From positions 62,001-126,000 of the forward strand of contig NZ_NITZ01000003.1 in NCBI RefSeq assembly GCF_002632615.1: a stretch of DNA of 64,000 bases, in the 5' to 3' direction. Source of the stretch: Xenorhabdus miraniensis. GTDB lineage: Bacteria; Pseudomonadota; Gammaproteobacteria; Enterobacterales; Enterobacteriaceae. Below are positions 16,409-26,549 of this stretch, piece by piece; position 1 is the first letter of the stretch; every line of letters starts with the position of its first letter. The notes below the pieces were generated by a model. That model saw only the letters and a program-made list of their open reading frames with translations, searched no databases and was not told the origin of the DNA. A program made the position numbers and the translations under genes.

Positions 16409-16472
16409 GTGTTTTTATCGGGGAAAAGGTATAAGCTTGGGGAGAGTATCTGGATCTTGTTAGGAGGGGATT

Positions 16473-16991
16473 ATGAAACTTAGTTTCTATTGGGATCGAG
16501 AATTTAAAAGCTTCTCTTTTGAAGAGAAAGTGCGCAATTCGGCAAGATTGATACCTTATTTACGGGGAGGATTTCAGTATTTTATTGACGTATCTTCCAC
16601 ATATCCGACTAACAGACTGAATCTTGTAGGACATGGTGATCAGTTCAAACTGTTGTTTGAAGGATTGCTGTTAGGGGCAAAAAAATTGTCGCCGCAAGAG
16701 TTGGCTGATCACATAGGGCCGTTGCTCATGAAAGATAATGCCCGTTCCATCCGGTTGCTATCTTGTTTCTCCGGGAAAAGTGGGTTTGCTCATAAATTAG
16801 CCGATATTACAGGCTTGCCTGTAAAAGCAAACAGAGAGATTTTTTCACCACAATGTTTCTACTATGCTCAAGATGAACGGTTATGGTTGCGGAGAGAAAA
16901 ACAGGTTTTTCCGTCAGAGTCATTGAATACTAGTGAAGACAATATAGTTCGATTTTTTTGGTATAACCCCCATAACCTCCATGCCTCTTAA
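16473..16991 (+). CDS. Orphan protein with a clan-CD-like His/Cys pair
   Basis: 172 residues preceded by a strong ribosome site (AGGAGGGG). No signal peptide or membrane span. Two conserved-looking motifs stand out: NLVGHGDQF around His54 and IRLLSCFSGKSG around Cys98, each after a hydrophobic beta-strand-like stretch and followed by FAHKLADITGLPVKAN. That order (strand-HG, strand-SC, helix, G-x-PV) is typical of caspase-fold cysteine proteases such as the C80 domain of MARTX toxins and of related non-protease domains. A catalytic role is inferred; it could be an autoprocessing fragment, an adhesin-associated domain or a secreted effector. It is a single gene between pax and ast with no partner. 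Confidence 0.75.
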   Translation: MKLSFYWDREFKSFSFEEKVRNSARLIPYLRGGFQYFIDVSSTYPTNRLNLVGHGDQFKLLFEGLLLGAKKLSPQELADHIGPLLMKDNARSIRLLSCFSGKSGFAHKLADITGLPVKANREIFSPQCFYYAQDERLWLRREKQVFPSESLNTSEDNIVRFFWYNPHNLHAS

Positions 16992-17511
16992 CCTGAGAGT
17001 TTGTATGAGTGAACTTGCCAATAAAGTGGAAAAAATAAGTGTATTGTTTTTTAATGGTTTGGTTTTAAATAAAATTATTGATATGTAGGGTAAAAGTTGT
17101 TAATTGCAAATACATTTTTAGAGTATGGGTATAATTTATACTCATACTCCGTGAATAATTATTGAACAAGAATATCTCAATTCCGTTATCTTCACTTCTA
17201 TCCCTCTTCTTATTTATTTTTTTATGCACAAATGGTGCATAAATTGACTATAAATTCATTTCTGTAAATTGTGAAAAGCATCATAAAGTAAATTCATTGT
17301 GATTTTATTGTGTTGACTTTGTTAAATCCCGAAGAGATTATGAGATTAATTACTAATCAAAAAGGATGGGGAAAACACAGAGATAATGTCATTGGAAACT
17401 TTTCGAAAATAATAAATAGATAATTTATATGAATCTATTAACTGAAAATTATCTTCAATGATATATGAGTTTATTTTTATTTTTATATCCTAATTATTTG
17501 AGGAAAAACAA
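16992..17511 (+). promoter_or_regulatory. Upstream region of the ast operon with ArgR-like boxes
   Basis: 520 bp without a gene. Two sites resemble the ARG box TGAATWWWWATTCA: TGAATAATTATTGA (17152-17165) and TGACTATAAATTCA (17245-17258); a weaker third lies near 17285-17298. A separate dyad, TTTATGCAC-N5-GTGCATAAA, is at 17221-17243. TTGACT (17313-17318), 17 bp, GATTAT (17336-17341) is a possible sigma-70 promoter. In E. coli ast is controlled by ArgR, NtrC and RpoS; I found no convincing sigma-54 site. The astC ribosome site is GAGG at 17500-17503. Confidence 0.4.
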
Positions 17512-18723
17512 ATGTCAGGTACGATCCAAAGAAATTGGTTTGACCAGTATATGGTTCCCTGCTTTTCACCTGCTAAATTTATCCCGGTTAAAGCTAAAGG
17601 CTCGCGCGTCTGGGATCAGGATGGGAAGGAATACGTTGATTTTGCAGGCGGAATTGCTGTTAATTCGTTAGGGCATGCCAATGATGAATTAAAAGATACA
17701 TTAATTTCTCAAATTGAAAATATATGGCACATTGGTAACGGTTACACCAATGAGCCTGTATTAAAACTTGCAAAATCTTTAGTTGAGAACACTTTCGCAG
17801 ATAAGGTTTTTTTCTGTAATTCTGGCGCTGAGGCTAATGAAGCTGCATTAAAAATTGCCAGAAAATATGCTTTGGATAAATATGGAAGTCATAAAAACGA
17901 AATTATTTCATTTGAGAATTCCTTCCACGGTAGGACATTATTTACCGTGACTGTCGGTGGTCAACCTAAATACTCTCAGGACTTCGCTCCACTACCGCAG
18001 CAAATTACCCATCTTCCATATAACGATATTGCCGCCATTAAAGCCCATATTTCAGAAAAAACCTGTGCCGTAATCGTTGAGCCCATTATCGGTGAAGGGG
18101 GGGTTATCCCTGCTGACCCGGCATTTTTGAAAGCATTGCGGGAACTGTGCGATCAGTATCAGGCATTGCTGATTTTTGATGAAATTCAAACAGGAGTCGG
18201 GCGGACTGGGTATTTGTATGCCTATGAAGAAACGGGCGTGGAACCCGATATTTTGACCACGGCCAAAGGGCTTGGCGGCGGTTTCCCCATAGGGGCCATG
18301 TTGGTCAGACAACATATCGCAGAAGCCTTCCAGCCGGGTTCACACGGTACAACATTTGGTGGAAATCCATTGGCAGCCGCGGTCGCCAATAAGGTGATCG
18401 AGTTAGTACATCAGCCGGAATTTCTGGCGGGAGTAAAAGAGCGCCACCATGAATTTTTCCAGCGGATGTCAGAACTCAATCAACGTTATCAGGTATTCAG
18501 TGAATTACGCGGTAAGGGGCTATTGCTGGGGGCCGAACTGGATAAGAAATATCAAGGCAAGGCGAAAAACCTGACCAATATCGCAGCAGAAGAGGGATTG
18601 ATTGCTTTAATAGCCGGCCCCGATGTGCTGCGTTTTGCGCCTGCATTAAATATCGAACAGCAGGATATTGATGATGGTTTCATCCGCCTTGAAAACGCCC
18701 TCAAGCGATTTGTTCAGGAATAA
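17512..18723 (+). CDS. astC: Succinylornithine transaminase
   Basis: 403-residue PLP aminotransferase of class III (ArgD/AstC group). It converts N2-succinylornithine plus 2-oxoglutarate to succinylglutamate semialdehyde and glutamate, step three of the arginine succinyltransferase pathway. Visible hallmarks: [13 protein letters not shown] for cofactor phosphate, [12 protein letters not shown] with the pyridine-binding Asp, and the Schiff-base Lys in [15 protein letters not shown]. Length equals E. coli AstC (~406). It heads the ordered cluster astC-A-D-B-E, which separates it from biosynthetic ArgD. The start chosen has GAGG 9 nt upstream. Cytoplasmic. Confidence 0.93.
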   Translation: MSGTIQRNWFDQYMVPCFSPAKFIPVKAKGSRVWDQDGKEYVDFAGGIAVNSLGHANDELKDTLISQIENIWHIGNGYTNEPVLKLAKSLVENTFADKVFFCNSGAEANEAALKIARKYALDKYGSHKNEIISFENSFHGRTLFTVTVGGQPKYSQDFAPLPQQITHLPYNDIAAIKAHISEKTCAVIVEPIIGEGGVIPADPAFLKALRELCDQYQALLIFDEIQTGVGRTGYLYAYEETGVEPDILTTAKGLGGGFPIGAMLVRQHIAEAFQPGSHGTTFGGNPLAAAVANKVIELVHQPEFLAGVKERHHEFFQRMSELNQRYQVFSELRGKGLLLGAELDKKYQGKAKNLTNIAAEEGLIALIAGPDVLRFAPALNIEQQDIDDGFIRLENALKRFVQE

Positions 18724-18743
18724 AGCCGATTTGAGGTGATATC

Positions 18744-19775
18744 ATGATGCTATTTAGATCCGTTCAACATGAAGATTTAGGGGATATCCTTAATCTTTCG
18801 TCCCGTGCTGGCGTTGGCCTGACGACGTTACCAAACAATCAGGAATATCTGGCGGCACGGATTTTACGCAGCATTGATTCTTTCAACGATGCAAGGGGAC
18901 GAGCACAGCAAGGTTTTTTGTTTACCTTGGAGGACACGGAAAAGCATCGTGTTGTTGGTGTTAGTGCGCTGGAGGTTGCCGTTGGGCTGGAAGAGCCCTT
19001 CTATAACTTCCGGGTGCAGAAAGCAGTGCGTTCTTCCCGGGAATTGGGCATTTACAACACATTTGAAACGCTGATTGTTGGGCAGGATTATACCGGATGC
19101 AGTGAACTGTGTACGTTGTTCCTTGATCCCGATTATCAAGGCGGGCGCAATGGCGTTTTCCTTTCCAGAAGCCGTTTTATTTTTATTTCCGCATTCAGGC
19201 ACCTTTTCCCGAAATCCATCATTGCGGAAATGCGCGGGGTCTTGAATCAACAAGGTGAATCGCCATTCTGGAATGCGTTCGGGCAACACTTTTTCAATGT
19301 TCCTTTTGCAGAAGCGGATTATTTGACGGGGACTGGCTCAAAAACGTTTATTGCGGAATTAATGCCATTCTATCCGGTCTATGTCCCTCTGTTGCCTGAA
19401 GATGCCCGTCAGGCGATTGGTCAGGTACATGAAAATACCTTGCCTGCCCGCGCTATTCTGGAAAAAGAGGGTTTTGCTTATCACGATGCGGTCGACATTT
19501 TTGATGCTGGTGCCATTTTGGATGCGGAAATTGACAATATACGCACAGTCAAAGACAGCCGGCTCGTATATGCCAAGAAAAGCCCCCATGTTTCTCGCGC
19601 GCAGGATGGGGTGCCATGTATTGTTTCTAACCTGCATTTTCAGGCGTTTAAGGCGTTACTCTTGCACATCTCTGATCCGCTGGATAGTGATGAGCTGCGG
19701 CTTACACCCGCAGAGATGGAGGTACTCCAGGTGGATGAGGGCGATCCGGTGCGCTTTGTTTCTCTTCTCTCTTAA
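18744..19775 (+). CDS. astA: Arginine N-succinyltransferase
   Basis: 343 residues, same length as E. coli AstA (344). First step of the pathway: arginine + succinyl-CoA to N2-succinylarginine. Family landmarks seen: [49 protein letters not shown] and [10 protein letters not shown]. It starts 20 nt after astC with GAGGTGAT 6 nt before ATG 18744; ATG 18747 is an alternative start three bases on. Cytoplasmic; second gene of the operon. Confidence 0.93.
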   Translation: MMLFRSVQHEDLGDILNLSSRAGVGLTTLPNNQEYLAARILRSIDSFNDARGRAQQGFLFTLEDTEKHRVVGVSALEVAVGLEEPFYNFRVQKAVRSSRELGIYNTFETLIVGQDYTGCSELCTLFLDPDYQGGRNGVFLSRSRFIFISAFRHLFPKSIIAEMRGVLNQQGESPFWNAFGQHFFNVPFAEADYLTGTGSKTFIAELMPFYPVYVPLLPEDARQAIGQVHENTLPARAILEKEGFAYHDAVDIFDAGAILDAEIDNIRTVKDSRLVYAKKSPHVSRAQDGVPCIVSNLHFQAFKALLLHISDPLDSDELRLTPAEMEVLQVDEGDPVRFVSLLS

Positions 19776-19786
19776 GGGATTTAACA

Positions 19787-21265
19787 ATGAATCATCAAGC
19801 AAATTACATTGGCGGTGAATGGATAGTTGGGCAAGGTCTGCCTGTTATTAAATACTCTCCTGTTGACCAACAGGTTTTATGGCAGGCAAACGGCGCTTCT
19901 GCCCGTCAGGTAGACGAAGCGTGCCAATCTGCCCGCAAAGCCTTTCCTGCTTGGTCAGGGTTGGCGGTTGAAAAACGTATTGCAGTTATTCAGGCATTTG
20001 CTGATTTGTTGACACAGGAAAAAGAAAATCTCGCCCGTGTAATCAGTGAAGAAACCAGTAAGCCGTTGTGGGAAACGCGAACGGAAATTCAGTCAATGAT
20101 TGGCAAAATTGCCATTTCCATTGAGGCATGGGAACAACGCACAGGATATTCTGAAACCTCCATGCCTGATGGCAAAGCGATATTGCAGCATCGCCCTCAC
20201 GGTGTGATGGCGGTTTTCGGCCCCTATAATTTTCCCGGACATTTACCGAATGGGCATATTGTACCTGCATTGATCGCGGGTAATACATTGGTGTTTAAGC
20301 CCAGTGAACTGACGCCGATGACGGCAGAGAAAACGGTTGAACTGTGGATCAAGGCGGGGTTGCCTGTTGGTGTGCTGAATCTGGTGCAGGGCAGTAAAGA
20401 AACCGGCGGTGCGTTGTTGGACAGCCGCGAAATTGATGGTGTGCTGTTTACGGGCAGTGCGGCGACAGGGTTCCATTTCCACCGTGTATTGGCAGGCCAG
20501 CCAGAAAAAATGCTGGCGCTGGAAATGGGAGGCAACAATGCCCTGATTGTGGACGATTATGATGATATTGAGGCCGCTGTTTACACCATTATCCAGTCCG
20601 CATTTATCTCCGCAGGGCAGCGCTGTACTTGTGCCCGTAGGTTGTTGGTGAAACGAGGGGAAAAAGGGGATGCGTTGATCCAACGGCTACTTGATGCCGC
20701 GGGTCAGATTGTGCCTGCTCACTGGAATGCAGAGCCACAGCCTTTTATCGGGGGCGTCATCTCTCTGGCTGCGGCAGACAGTTTGCTGGAGGCTCAATCC
20801 AAATTGCTGGCATTAGGTGGTGTCTCTTTGCTCGCCTTAACGCAGCCTGATCCTCATTCAACCTTTATGACGCCGGGCATCATTGATCTGACCAATGTCA
20901 GAGATGTTCCTGATGAAGAATATTTTGGCCCTTTGCTGACCCTGAAACGCTATGACACTTTCGACGAAGCCATTTCCATCGCGAATAATACGCGGTTTGG
21001 TTTGGCATCCGGCTTGATTTCTCCTGATGCTGCCCTGTTCAAGAAATTATTGCAGGAGGCGAGGGCAGGGATCGTGAATTGGAATAAACCCCTGACAGGC
21101 GCATCCAGCAAAGCACCGTTTGGTGGCATCGGAGCATCGGGTAATCATCGACCCAGTGCTTACTATGCAGCGGACTATTGCGCCTGGCCGATGGCTTCTT
21201 TGATGGCTGACAATTTAGTTTTGCCTGAAACACCCGCGCCAGGGCTTGGTTTCTTTCGTTCATGA
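19787..21265 (+). CDS. astD: N-succinylglutamate 5-semialdehyde dehydrogenase
   Basis: 492-residue NAD-dependent aldehyde dehydrogenase, step four of the pathway, oxidising the semialdehyde made by AstC to N-succinylglutamate. Catalytic Cys in [11 protein letters not shown], general-base Glu in [10 protein letters not shown], cofactor region FTGSAATG. It starts [12 protein letters not shown], matching the usual AstD N-terminus, 11 nt after astA. Length agrees with E. coli AstD (492). Confidence 0.93.
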   Translation: MNHQANYIGGEWIVGQGLPVIKYSPVDQQVLWQANGASARQVDEACQSARKAFPAWSGLAVEKRIAVIQAFADLLTQEKENLARVISEETSKPLWETRTEIQSMIGKIAISIEAWEQRTGYSETSMPDGKAILQHRPHGVMAVFGPYNFPGHLPNGHIVPALIAGNTLVFKPSELTPMTAEKTVELWIKAGLPVGVLNLVQGSKETGGALLDSREIDGVLFTGSAATGFHFHRVLAGQPEKMLALEMGGNNALIVDDYDDIEAAVYTIIQSAFISAGQRCTCARRLLVKRGEKGDALIQRLLDAAGQIVPAHWNAEPQPFIGGVISLAAADSLLEAQSKLLALGGVSLLALTQPDPHSTFMTPGIIDLTNVRDVPDEEYFGPLLTLKRYDTFDEAISIANNTRFGLASGLISPDAALFKKLLQEARAGIVNWNKPLTGASSKAPFGGIGASGNHRPSAYYAADYCAWPMASLMADNLVLPETPAPGLGFFRS

Positions 21266-21301
21266 TTTTTTCCATTAATAAATAGGATGTCAGAGGTGAT
21301 T

Positions 21302-22645
21302 ATGTCGGGAATTGAAGCAAATTTTGATGGTTTGGTGGGAATGACACACCATTACGCCGGGCTATCAATGGGTAATGAGGCTTCCATGAATCATCGGGGG
21401 AAAAAATCCAATCCCCGCAAAGCCGCTCTTCAAGGATTGATGAAAATGAAGGCATTGTCTGATATGGGGCTGGTGCAGGGGGTATTGCCTCCACAGCAGC
21501 GCCCCAATCTTCCGACATTGCGTCTGCTGGGATTTACGGGCAGTGATGAACAGGTATTAAACAAGGCCGCACAGTATTCACTGTTATTGTTGTCTAAACT
21601 GAGTTCTGCTTCTTCTATGTGGACAGCCAATGCGGCAACGGTTTCCCCTTCAGCGGATAGTGCGGATCAGCGCGTTCATTTCACAGTTGCCAACTTAAAT
21701 AAAAAGTTACATCGTTCTCTGGAAAGTGTGGAGACTTCGCGGGCATTAAAAGCCACCTTCTCTGATCAGAACCACTTTGTTCACCATGATCCTTTACCGC
21801 AGCATGTGGATTGGGGAGATGAAGGGGCGGCGAATCATAATCGTTTTTGCGGTGAATATGGTGAGGCGGGTGTACAGCTATTTGTCTATGGCCGCGAAGC
21901 ATTGCAGGAAGGTATTGTGCCCGAACGCTATCCTGCACGGCAAACGCTGGAAGCGAGTCAGGCAGTGGCCCGCCTGCATCAACTTGAGGAAGCAAGAACC
22001 GTATTTGCCCAACAAAATCCGGTTGCCATTGATAGTGGCGTGTTTCATAACGACGTCATCGCGGTCAGTAACCGCAATGTGTTTTTCTATCATCAACAGG
22101 CTTTCCTGAACCAGCAATCAGTACTGACTGAACTCAGAGAAAAAATGGCCCGGCTCGGGCAAACACTGATAACGGTTGAAGTGCCTGCTGAACAAGTCAC
22201 CATTCAGGATGCAGTTGGTTCCTATCTTTTTAACAGCCAATTGTTGAGCCAGCCTGATGGCAACATGATGCTGATTTTGCCGGAAGAGTGCCGTCGTAAT
22301 CATAACGTTTTGTCCTATCTACAATCATTGATTGCTGAGGGAAATTCTCCCATCAATAAACTCCACTTTTTCGATTTACGGGAAAGTATGCGTAATGGCG
22401 GAGGGCCGGCTTGTCTGCGTCTTCGGGTCGTTTTGAACGAAAAAGAGCTGGCGGCGACCAATCCGGCCACTTTGATGACACCAGCGCTGTATCAGCGGTT
22501 GACGACATGGGTAGAACGCTATTATCGGGATTCTCTGTATGTGGCTGATCTGGCTGATCCACAATTGTTGGATGAAGTTTATACAGCCCTTGATGAACTG
22601 ACACAGATCCTCAAGCTCGGTCCGATCTATGAGTTTCAACGTTAA
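21302..22645 (+). CDS. astB: N-succinylarginine dihydrolase
   Basis: 447 residues from ATG 21302 ([13 protein letters not shown]), the exact length of E. coli AstB. An in-frame ATG at 21287 is less likely: 21302 has AGAGGTGATT directly upstream and gives the family N-terminus. Second step of the pathway: N2-succinylarginine + 2 H2O to N2-succinylornithine + 2 NH3 + CO2. Amidinotransferase-fold residues visible: His in [10 protein letters not shown] and catalytic Cys in [13 protein letters not shown]. Lies between astD and astE in the same direction. Confidence 0.92.
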   Translation: MSGIEANFDGLVGMTHHYAGLSMGNEASMNHRGKKSNPRKAALQGLMKMKALSDMGLVQGVLPPQQRPNLPTLRLLGFTGSDEQVLNKAAQYSLLLLSKLSSASSMWTANAATVSPSADSADQRVHFTVANLNKKLHRSLESVETSRALKATFSDQNHFVHHDPLPQHVDWGDEGAANHNRFCGEYGEAGVQLFVYGREALQEGIVPERYPARQTLEASQAVARLHQLEEARTVFAQQNPVAIDSGVFHNDVIAVSNRNVFFYHQQAFLNQQSVLTELREKMARLGQTLITVEVPAEQVTIQDAVGSYLFNSQLLSQPDGNMMLILPEECRRNHNVLSYLQSLIAEGNSPINKLHFFDLRESMRNGGGPACLRLRVVLNEKELAATNPATLMTPALYQRLTTWVERYYRDSLYVADLADPQLLDEVYTALDELTQILKLGPIYEFQR

Positions 22646-22657
22646 TCAGGAGGGACG

Positions 22658-23644
22658 ATGGATTTATTGACTTTACTGCTTGAGAACAAACTTGAGAATA
22701 GCTTGTATTTTCCACCAACGATCAAGGCATCATGGTTAGCAGAAGGCGTATTGCAGTTATTGCCACAAGATCTTTCGCAAGAGAGAAAAGCCGATACGCT
22801 GATTATTTCAGCCGGAATACATGGTAATGAAACCGCTCCCGTAGAAATATTGATCCAGATATTGTCGCAACTGGCACAGGGAAGTCTGGCATTACGGCAT
22901 AACCTCTTATTGATTTTCGGTAACCTGCCCGCCATGCGCGCAGGACAACGATATCTTGATCATGATCTTAATCGTATGTTCGGTGGCCGCCACGCGCATT
23001 TTCCTTTGGGGAATGAATCGGGCCGTGCAATAGAGCTGGAAGCGGTTGTCCGCCAATTCTTTAGTGAGCCGGCAGTCATGGCCTCAACCAGATATCGGCA
23101 TTTGGATCTTCACACTGCGATTAGGGGATCTTGTCATGAGCAGTTTGCCCTGTTGCCGTACCAATCCCGTGGCTATGCTGCTGATTTTTTACAATGGCTG
23201 GAAGAGAGTGATATTGACGCCTTGGTATTTCATAACTCGGCGGGAGGCACATTCAGCAATTTTACCAGCGAACATTTCAATGCAGACAGTTGCACATTGG
23301 AGATTGGTAAGGCACGGCCCTTCGGACAAAACGATCTGGCAAGGTTCAGTAATATTGCGACTGCCTTGCAGGATTTGGTCGCAGGTTTATTTTCAATCAA
23401 ACGAAGTAAAGTGGCCCTTAAACGTTATCGTGTAGTGGATGCCATCATCAAACAGCACGACAATTTTAAGCTCAATATTCCAGAGAATACCAAAAACTTC
23501 ACTAAACTGCCGGAAGGATTCAACATTGCCTGTCAGCAGAATCAAACTTGGAAAATCACATCTCCTGCCAATTTTATTCTGTTTCCTAATGCCCGTGTTG
23601 CCATCGGCCTGAGGGCAGGTCTATTGCTGGCGCAGTTAACATAA
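22658..23644 (+). CDS. astE: Succinylglutamate desuccinylase
   Basis: 328 residues, family M14 zinc hydrolase like E. coli AstE (322). Last step: N-succinylglutamate to succinate + glutamate. Zinc ligands are apparent in GIHGNETAPVEIL (His and Glu) and HLDLHTAIRGS (His); ALTLEIGKA-type segment CTLEIGKARPFG is present. Starts 12 nt after astB with CAGGAGGG upstream. Confidence 0.92.
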   Translation: MDLLTLLLENKLENSLYFPPTIKASWLAEGVLQLLPQDLSQERKADTLIISAGIHGNETAPVEILIQILSQLAQGSLALRHNLLLIFGNLPAMRAGQRYLDHDLNRMFGGRHAHFPLGNESGRAIELEAVVRQFFSEPAVMASTRYRHLDLHTAIRGSCHEQFALLPYQSRGYAADFLQWLEESDIDALVFHNSAGGTFSNFTSEHFNADSCTLEIGKARPFGQNDLARFSNIATALQDLVAGLFSIKRSKVALKRYRVVDAIIKQHDNFKLNIPENTKNFTKLPEGFNIACQQNQTWKITSPANFILFPNARVAIGLRAGLLLAQLT

Positions 23645-23676
23645 TCAATTCATACAAAAAGCTGTGGAGGTTATTG

Positions 23677-25101
23677 ATGACGGAATCATTAAAAACACCT
23701 GTGGGACAATCCACAGGTGCGCAGAAGCTTCACCGTGGATTAGGTAAACGTCATATTCAACTGATTGCAATTGGTGGTGCCATTGGTACGGGTTTGTTTA
23801 TGGGAACAGGGAAAACCATTGCGGTATCAGGCACTTCAATAATCCTGACTTATTTGTTGATTGGTTTTTTCGCTTTTATGGTAATGAGGGCAATGGGAGA
23901 ACTGTTGCTCACTAAACTGGACTATCGGACTTTTGCGGATTTTGTGGCGGATTATCTTGGAGATAAAGCCAGCTATTTTCTGGGCTGGACTTATTGGATG
24001 AGTTGGATCGTCAGTTGTATTGCAGATGTTGTTGTGTGTGGTGGCTATATTCAGTATTGGTTTCCTGACAGTTCGCTTTGGTTAACGGCCCTGTTTATTT
24101 TAGGGTTAATGTGTTTATGTAACTTTTTCTCAGTACAGTTATTTGGTGAAGCGGAATTCTGGTTTGCCATGATTAAAGTTGTGGCGATAGTTGCCTTGAT
24201 TATTGTTGGCATTGGTATGGTGTTGGTGGGATGGACTTCACCCAATGGCGTAACCGCTTCTGTACGCCATTTGACGGAGCCTGAGGTATTCCTGCCCAAC
24301 GGGGTATTTGGATTTTTAGCGGGTTTTCAGATTGCTATTTTTTCCTTTACGGGTATTGAACTGGTTGGCACAGTCACGGCGGAAACCAAAGAACCAGAGA
24401 AAATCTTACCGAAAGCCATCAATAGTATTCCGATCAGGATCATTATCTTTTATGTGCTCTCCATGATGTGCATTATTGCCGTGACTTCATGGGCGCATAT
24501 TTCACCGGAGGTCAGCCCATTTGTGACGTTGTTTGCACTGGCCGGTTTGCCGGCAGCGGCAGCGGTCATTAATTTTGTGGCCCTGACTTCAGCGATGTCT
24601 TCGGCAAACAGTGGGTTATACGCTTGTACCCGCATGCTTTATGGCCTGTCTACGGAAAAGCTGGCACACAGTAAATTCGGGCAACTTTCAGTGAGCAGCG
24701 CGGTTCCCATTTTTGGTTTGATATTTTCTGTTATCTGCATGGCAAGTGGTGTATTCCTGTTGTTTGTCATCCCAGATGTCATGAAATTATTTACGATTGT
24801 ATCGACTGTGGCGGCTATCATGGTTATTTACAGTTGGTGCATGATATTGTTTGCCTATCTGGCTTACCGGAAAAAACGTCCTGACCTGCATAAAGTATCC
24901 GTCTATAAAATGCCACTGGGCATCCCTATGACATGGTGCACTTTGATATTTTTTGCCTTTACGGTTGTGATCATGGTATTTGATTATGATACACGTGTAG
25001 CGTTATATGGTACTCCGGTCTGGTTTGTGATCTTAGAAGTCTTTTGGCGGATGAGAAAGCATCGGGAGCAACAGCAAACCCGGGAAGAAATGGTAAATTA
25101 A
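23677..25101 (+). CDS. APC-family amino-acid permease, CycA-like
   Basis: 474 residues with about 12 membrane segments. The N-terminal half matches the amino-acid permease signature (RHIQLIAIGGAIGTGLFMG; MRAMGELLL) and the body resembles E. coli CycA, the D-serine/D-alanine/glycine transporter (AETKEPEKILPKAINSIPIR; SANSGLYACTRMLYGL). ATG 23677 is chosen over TTG 23674 because GGAGG lies 6 nt upstream. It is only 32 nt after astE in the same direction, so it may be cotranscribed and serve uptake of an ast substrate; that is inference. The last 178 bp, including the 3' end, are duplicated at 26981-27163. Confidence 0.85.
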   Translation: MTESLKTPVGQSTGAQKLHRGLGKRHIQLIAIGGAIGTGLFMGTGKTIAVSGTSIILTYLLIGFFAFMVMRAMGELLLTKLDYRTFADFVADYLGDKASYFLGWTYWMSWIVSCIADVVVCGGYIQYWFPDSSLWLTALFILGLMCLCNFFSVQLFGEAEFWFAMIKVVAIVALIIVGIGMVLVGWTSPNGVTASVRHLTEPEVFLPNGVFGFLAGFQIAIFSFTGIELVGTVTAETKEPEKILPKAINSIPIRIIIFYVLSMMCIIAVTSWAHISPEVSPFVTLFALAGLPAAAAVINFVALTSAMSSANSGLYACTRMLYGLSTEKLAHSKFGQLSVSSAVPIFGLIFSVICMASGVFLLFVIPDVMKLFTIVSTVAAIMVIYSWCMILFAYLAYRKKRPDLHKVSVYKMPLGIPMTWCTLIFFAFTVVIMVFDYDTRVALYGTPVWFVILEVFWRMRKHREQQQTREEMVN

Positions 25102-25119
25102 ACAAATCCTCTGAATATA
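24942..25119 (+). repeat. Direct repeat, copy 1 (3' end of the permease gene)
   Basis: Covers the last ~53 codons of the permease, its stop and 18 bp downstream. It matches 26981-27163 with five substitutions and one 5-bp insertion (ATTAA after the stop). The two copies bracket the 1.86-kb island at 25120-26980. Confidence 0.92.
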
Positions 25120-25149
25120 AATAAGGTTTCATAATAGTGCTACACGCAT

Positions 25150-25440
25150 TTTGTGTCTTCTTGGCTTTTGCTGTGATGAAAACGATTCCAAAAAAGCATC
25201 AACATAATTAAGCAACTGCCACATAAATTGACAACAATGATTTCGCGTTATTGTCTCATGGAGCGATTGCCATAACCGTTCTATTTTATTTAGTCCAAGG
25301 TGAATAGACGGGTAAAAACAACAGGGTAAATTTTGGATGTCGTGCCAGCCAGGCTTTTACCTTCTGACTTTTATGAATACAGTAGTTATTTCAGATTAAT
25401 GTGAGGGTTTCTGCATAGGGATATTGATGAATGGATAAGT
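25150..25440 (-). pseudogene. Decayed IS630-type transposase, C-terminal half
   Basis: Read on the minus strand, two frames give a recognisable DDE transposase end: YPYAETLTLI-stop-NNYCIHKSQKV, then WLARHPKFTLLFLPVYSPW, then after a frameshift LNKIERLWQSLHETITRNH and MWQLLNYVDAF. This fits the IS630 family (LPVYSPxLNxIE...LW). It has at least one stop, one frameshift and no N-terminal half, so it is dead. It sits directly after the permease copy 1, before the toxin-like gene. Confidence 0.75.
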
Positions 25441-25539
25441 TTTCTCATTTTCTGGCATTCATTTTGAGGTATGGGTGCTATGATAGGCATCACTCAGTCC
25501 GTGTTGGGGTTTGGGATTTTTTGCAATTTATCAGATCGC

Positions 25540-25592
25540 AAAAATCGGACTGAGTTCCCTTCCAGTGATCTACTATTTTGAAAATTTATTTA
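25540..25592 (+). repeat. Dispersed ~52-bp repeat, copy 1
   Basis: Encodes in one frame KIGLSSLPVIYYFENLF just upstream of the toxin-like gene. A related copy at 60727-60778 encodes KIGLSSLHVIYYFENLF. Roughly four fifths of positions agree. Here no longer frame surrounds it, so it appears to be a gene fragment. Confidence 0.7.
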
Positions 25593-25625
25593 AATACAGT
25601 ATAAATAATATGGAGATTTTATTAA

Positions 25626-26549
25626 ATGACAAGACGAAAAAATTATAACCCAACTTGGGATGGCTATCTGGGTGATTACTTAAATGGGGAAATAGGTATT
25701 AATCAGTTAAAACCCCAGCATGAATTTTTTGATTCCATAGGATTAGAAAAGGTATTAAGTGATAATACCCAGTATCACTATGTGCTCACATTGGCTCAGG
25801 CTCAAAGCATTATTGAAGATATTAATCTTGGCCCTCCACGAAATCCAAGTTATGCCGAAGATTTTGCAAGAGGTACGGAAGTAGAACGCAAGAAAGAAAA
25901 CCCGGCTTGGTCTTTATTCTCTATCACAGATCCTATTTCTACTTATGCTGGAAATATCTATGATTCATTTGGGTTCTCTGACGTTTGTCGAGAATTTAAG
26001 CGGTTAAGTATCACTGCAAAAACCTATGTGGGAGAAAATGGGAAAAAATATATTCATCTGTCAGGTCATGCGGGTCTTAGACGTCTCGTCAGGGGAACAC
26101 GATACGGGGCAAGCCATCCTCAAATGTTAGCAATGGGGATAGGGCAGCAAGGGCTTAATACGAGTATTGTTGAGGGTGTTCGATTTTGTATCATTTTTTC
26201 TATTGGATATCGCATAATAGAAAGTATTTTTAAAGATGAATATACGTTAGCTGATTTTATCGGCAACATAACCGTAGATATGGCTAAAACCGCTATTGTT
26301 GCTGCTGCATCTTGGGCTGTGGGCTCATTTTTAACTGCTACAGCTGTTTTAGGCGGTAGTGTTATTGTTGTTGCCGGAATAGTTCTTCTTGCGGGTATTT
26401 TAATTACCATTGGTTTAGACTTTGTTGATAAAAAATATGGAATAAGTGAAAAGTTAATAGAATTATTAAAAGAGAAAATGAAAAGAAAACCAAGAACACA
26501 GGAAGCAAATTTACAATATTTTTTCAATACGATGGGAAAAATTAGATGA
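25626..26549 (+). CDS. Probable membrane-active (pore-forming) toxin/effector
   Basis: 307 residues. No family was recognised with certainty. Residues 1-175 are soluble, ending in KYIHLSGHAGLRRLVRGTRYG. Residues 181-201 and 212-266 are hydrophobic and Ala/Gly-rich (AKTAIVAAASWAVGSF; GGSVIVVAGIVLLAGILI), with glycines spaced like a membrane hairpin; a short basic tail (KEKMKRKPRTQ) follows. There is no N-terminal signal peptide. The next gene encodes a small membrane protein and overlaps it by ATGA, the classic arrangement for a membrane-acting bacteriocin or effector with its immunity protein. AT-rich, and placed on an island within a duplicated permease tail. Delivery route unknown; it could also be a membrane-targeted protein of another kind. 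Confidence 0.6.
   Translation: MTRRKNYNPTWDGYLGDYLNGEIGINQLKPQHEFFDSIGLEKVLSDNTQYHYVLTLAQAQSIIEDINLGPPRNPSYAEDFARGTEVERKKENPAWSLFSITDPISTYAGNIYDSFGFSDVCREFKRLSITAKTYVGENGKKYIHLSGHAGLRRLVRGTRYGASHPQMLAMGIGQQGLNTSIVEGVRFCIIFSIGYRIIESIFKDEYTLADFIGNITVDMAKTAIVAAASWAVGSFLTATAVLGGSVIVVAGIVLLAGILITIGLDFVDKKYGISEKLIELLKEKMKRKPRTQEANLQYFFNTMGKIR

Noticed and set aside
16992..17511. Sigma-54 promoter for astC
   Set aside because: E. coli ast uses NtrC and sigma-54, but no TGGCAC-N5-TTGC-like element was found here by eye.
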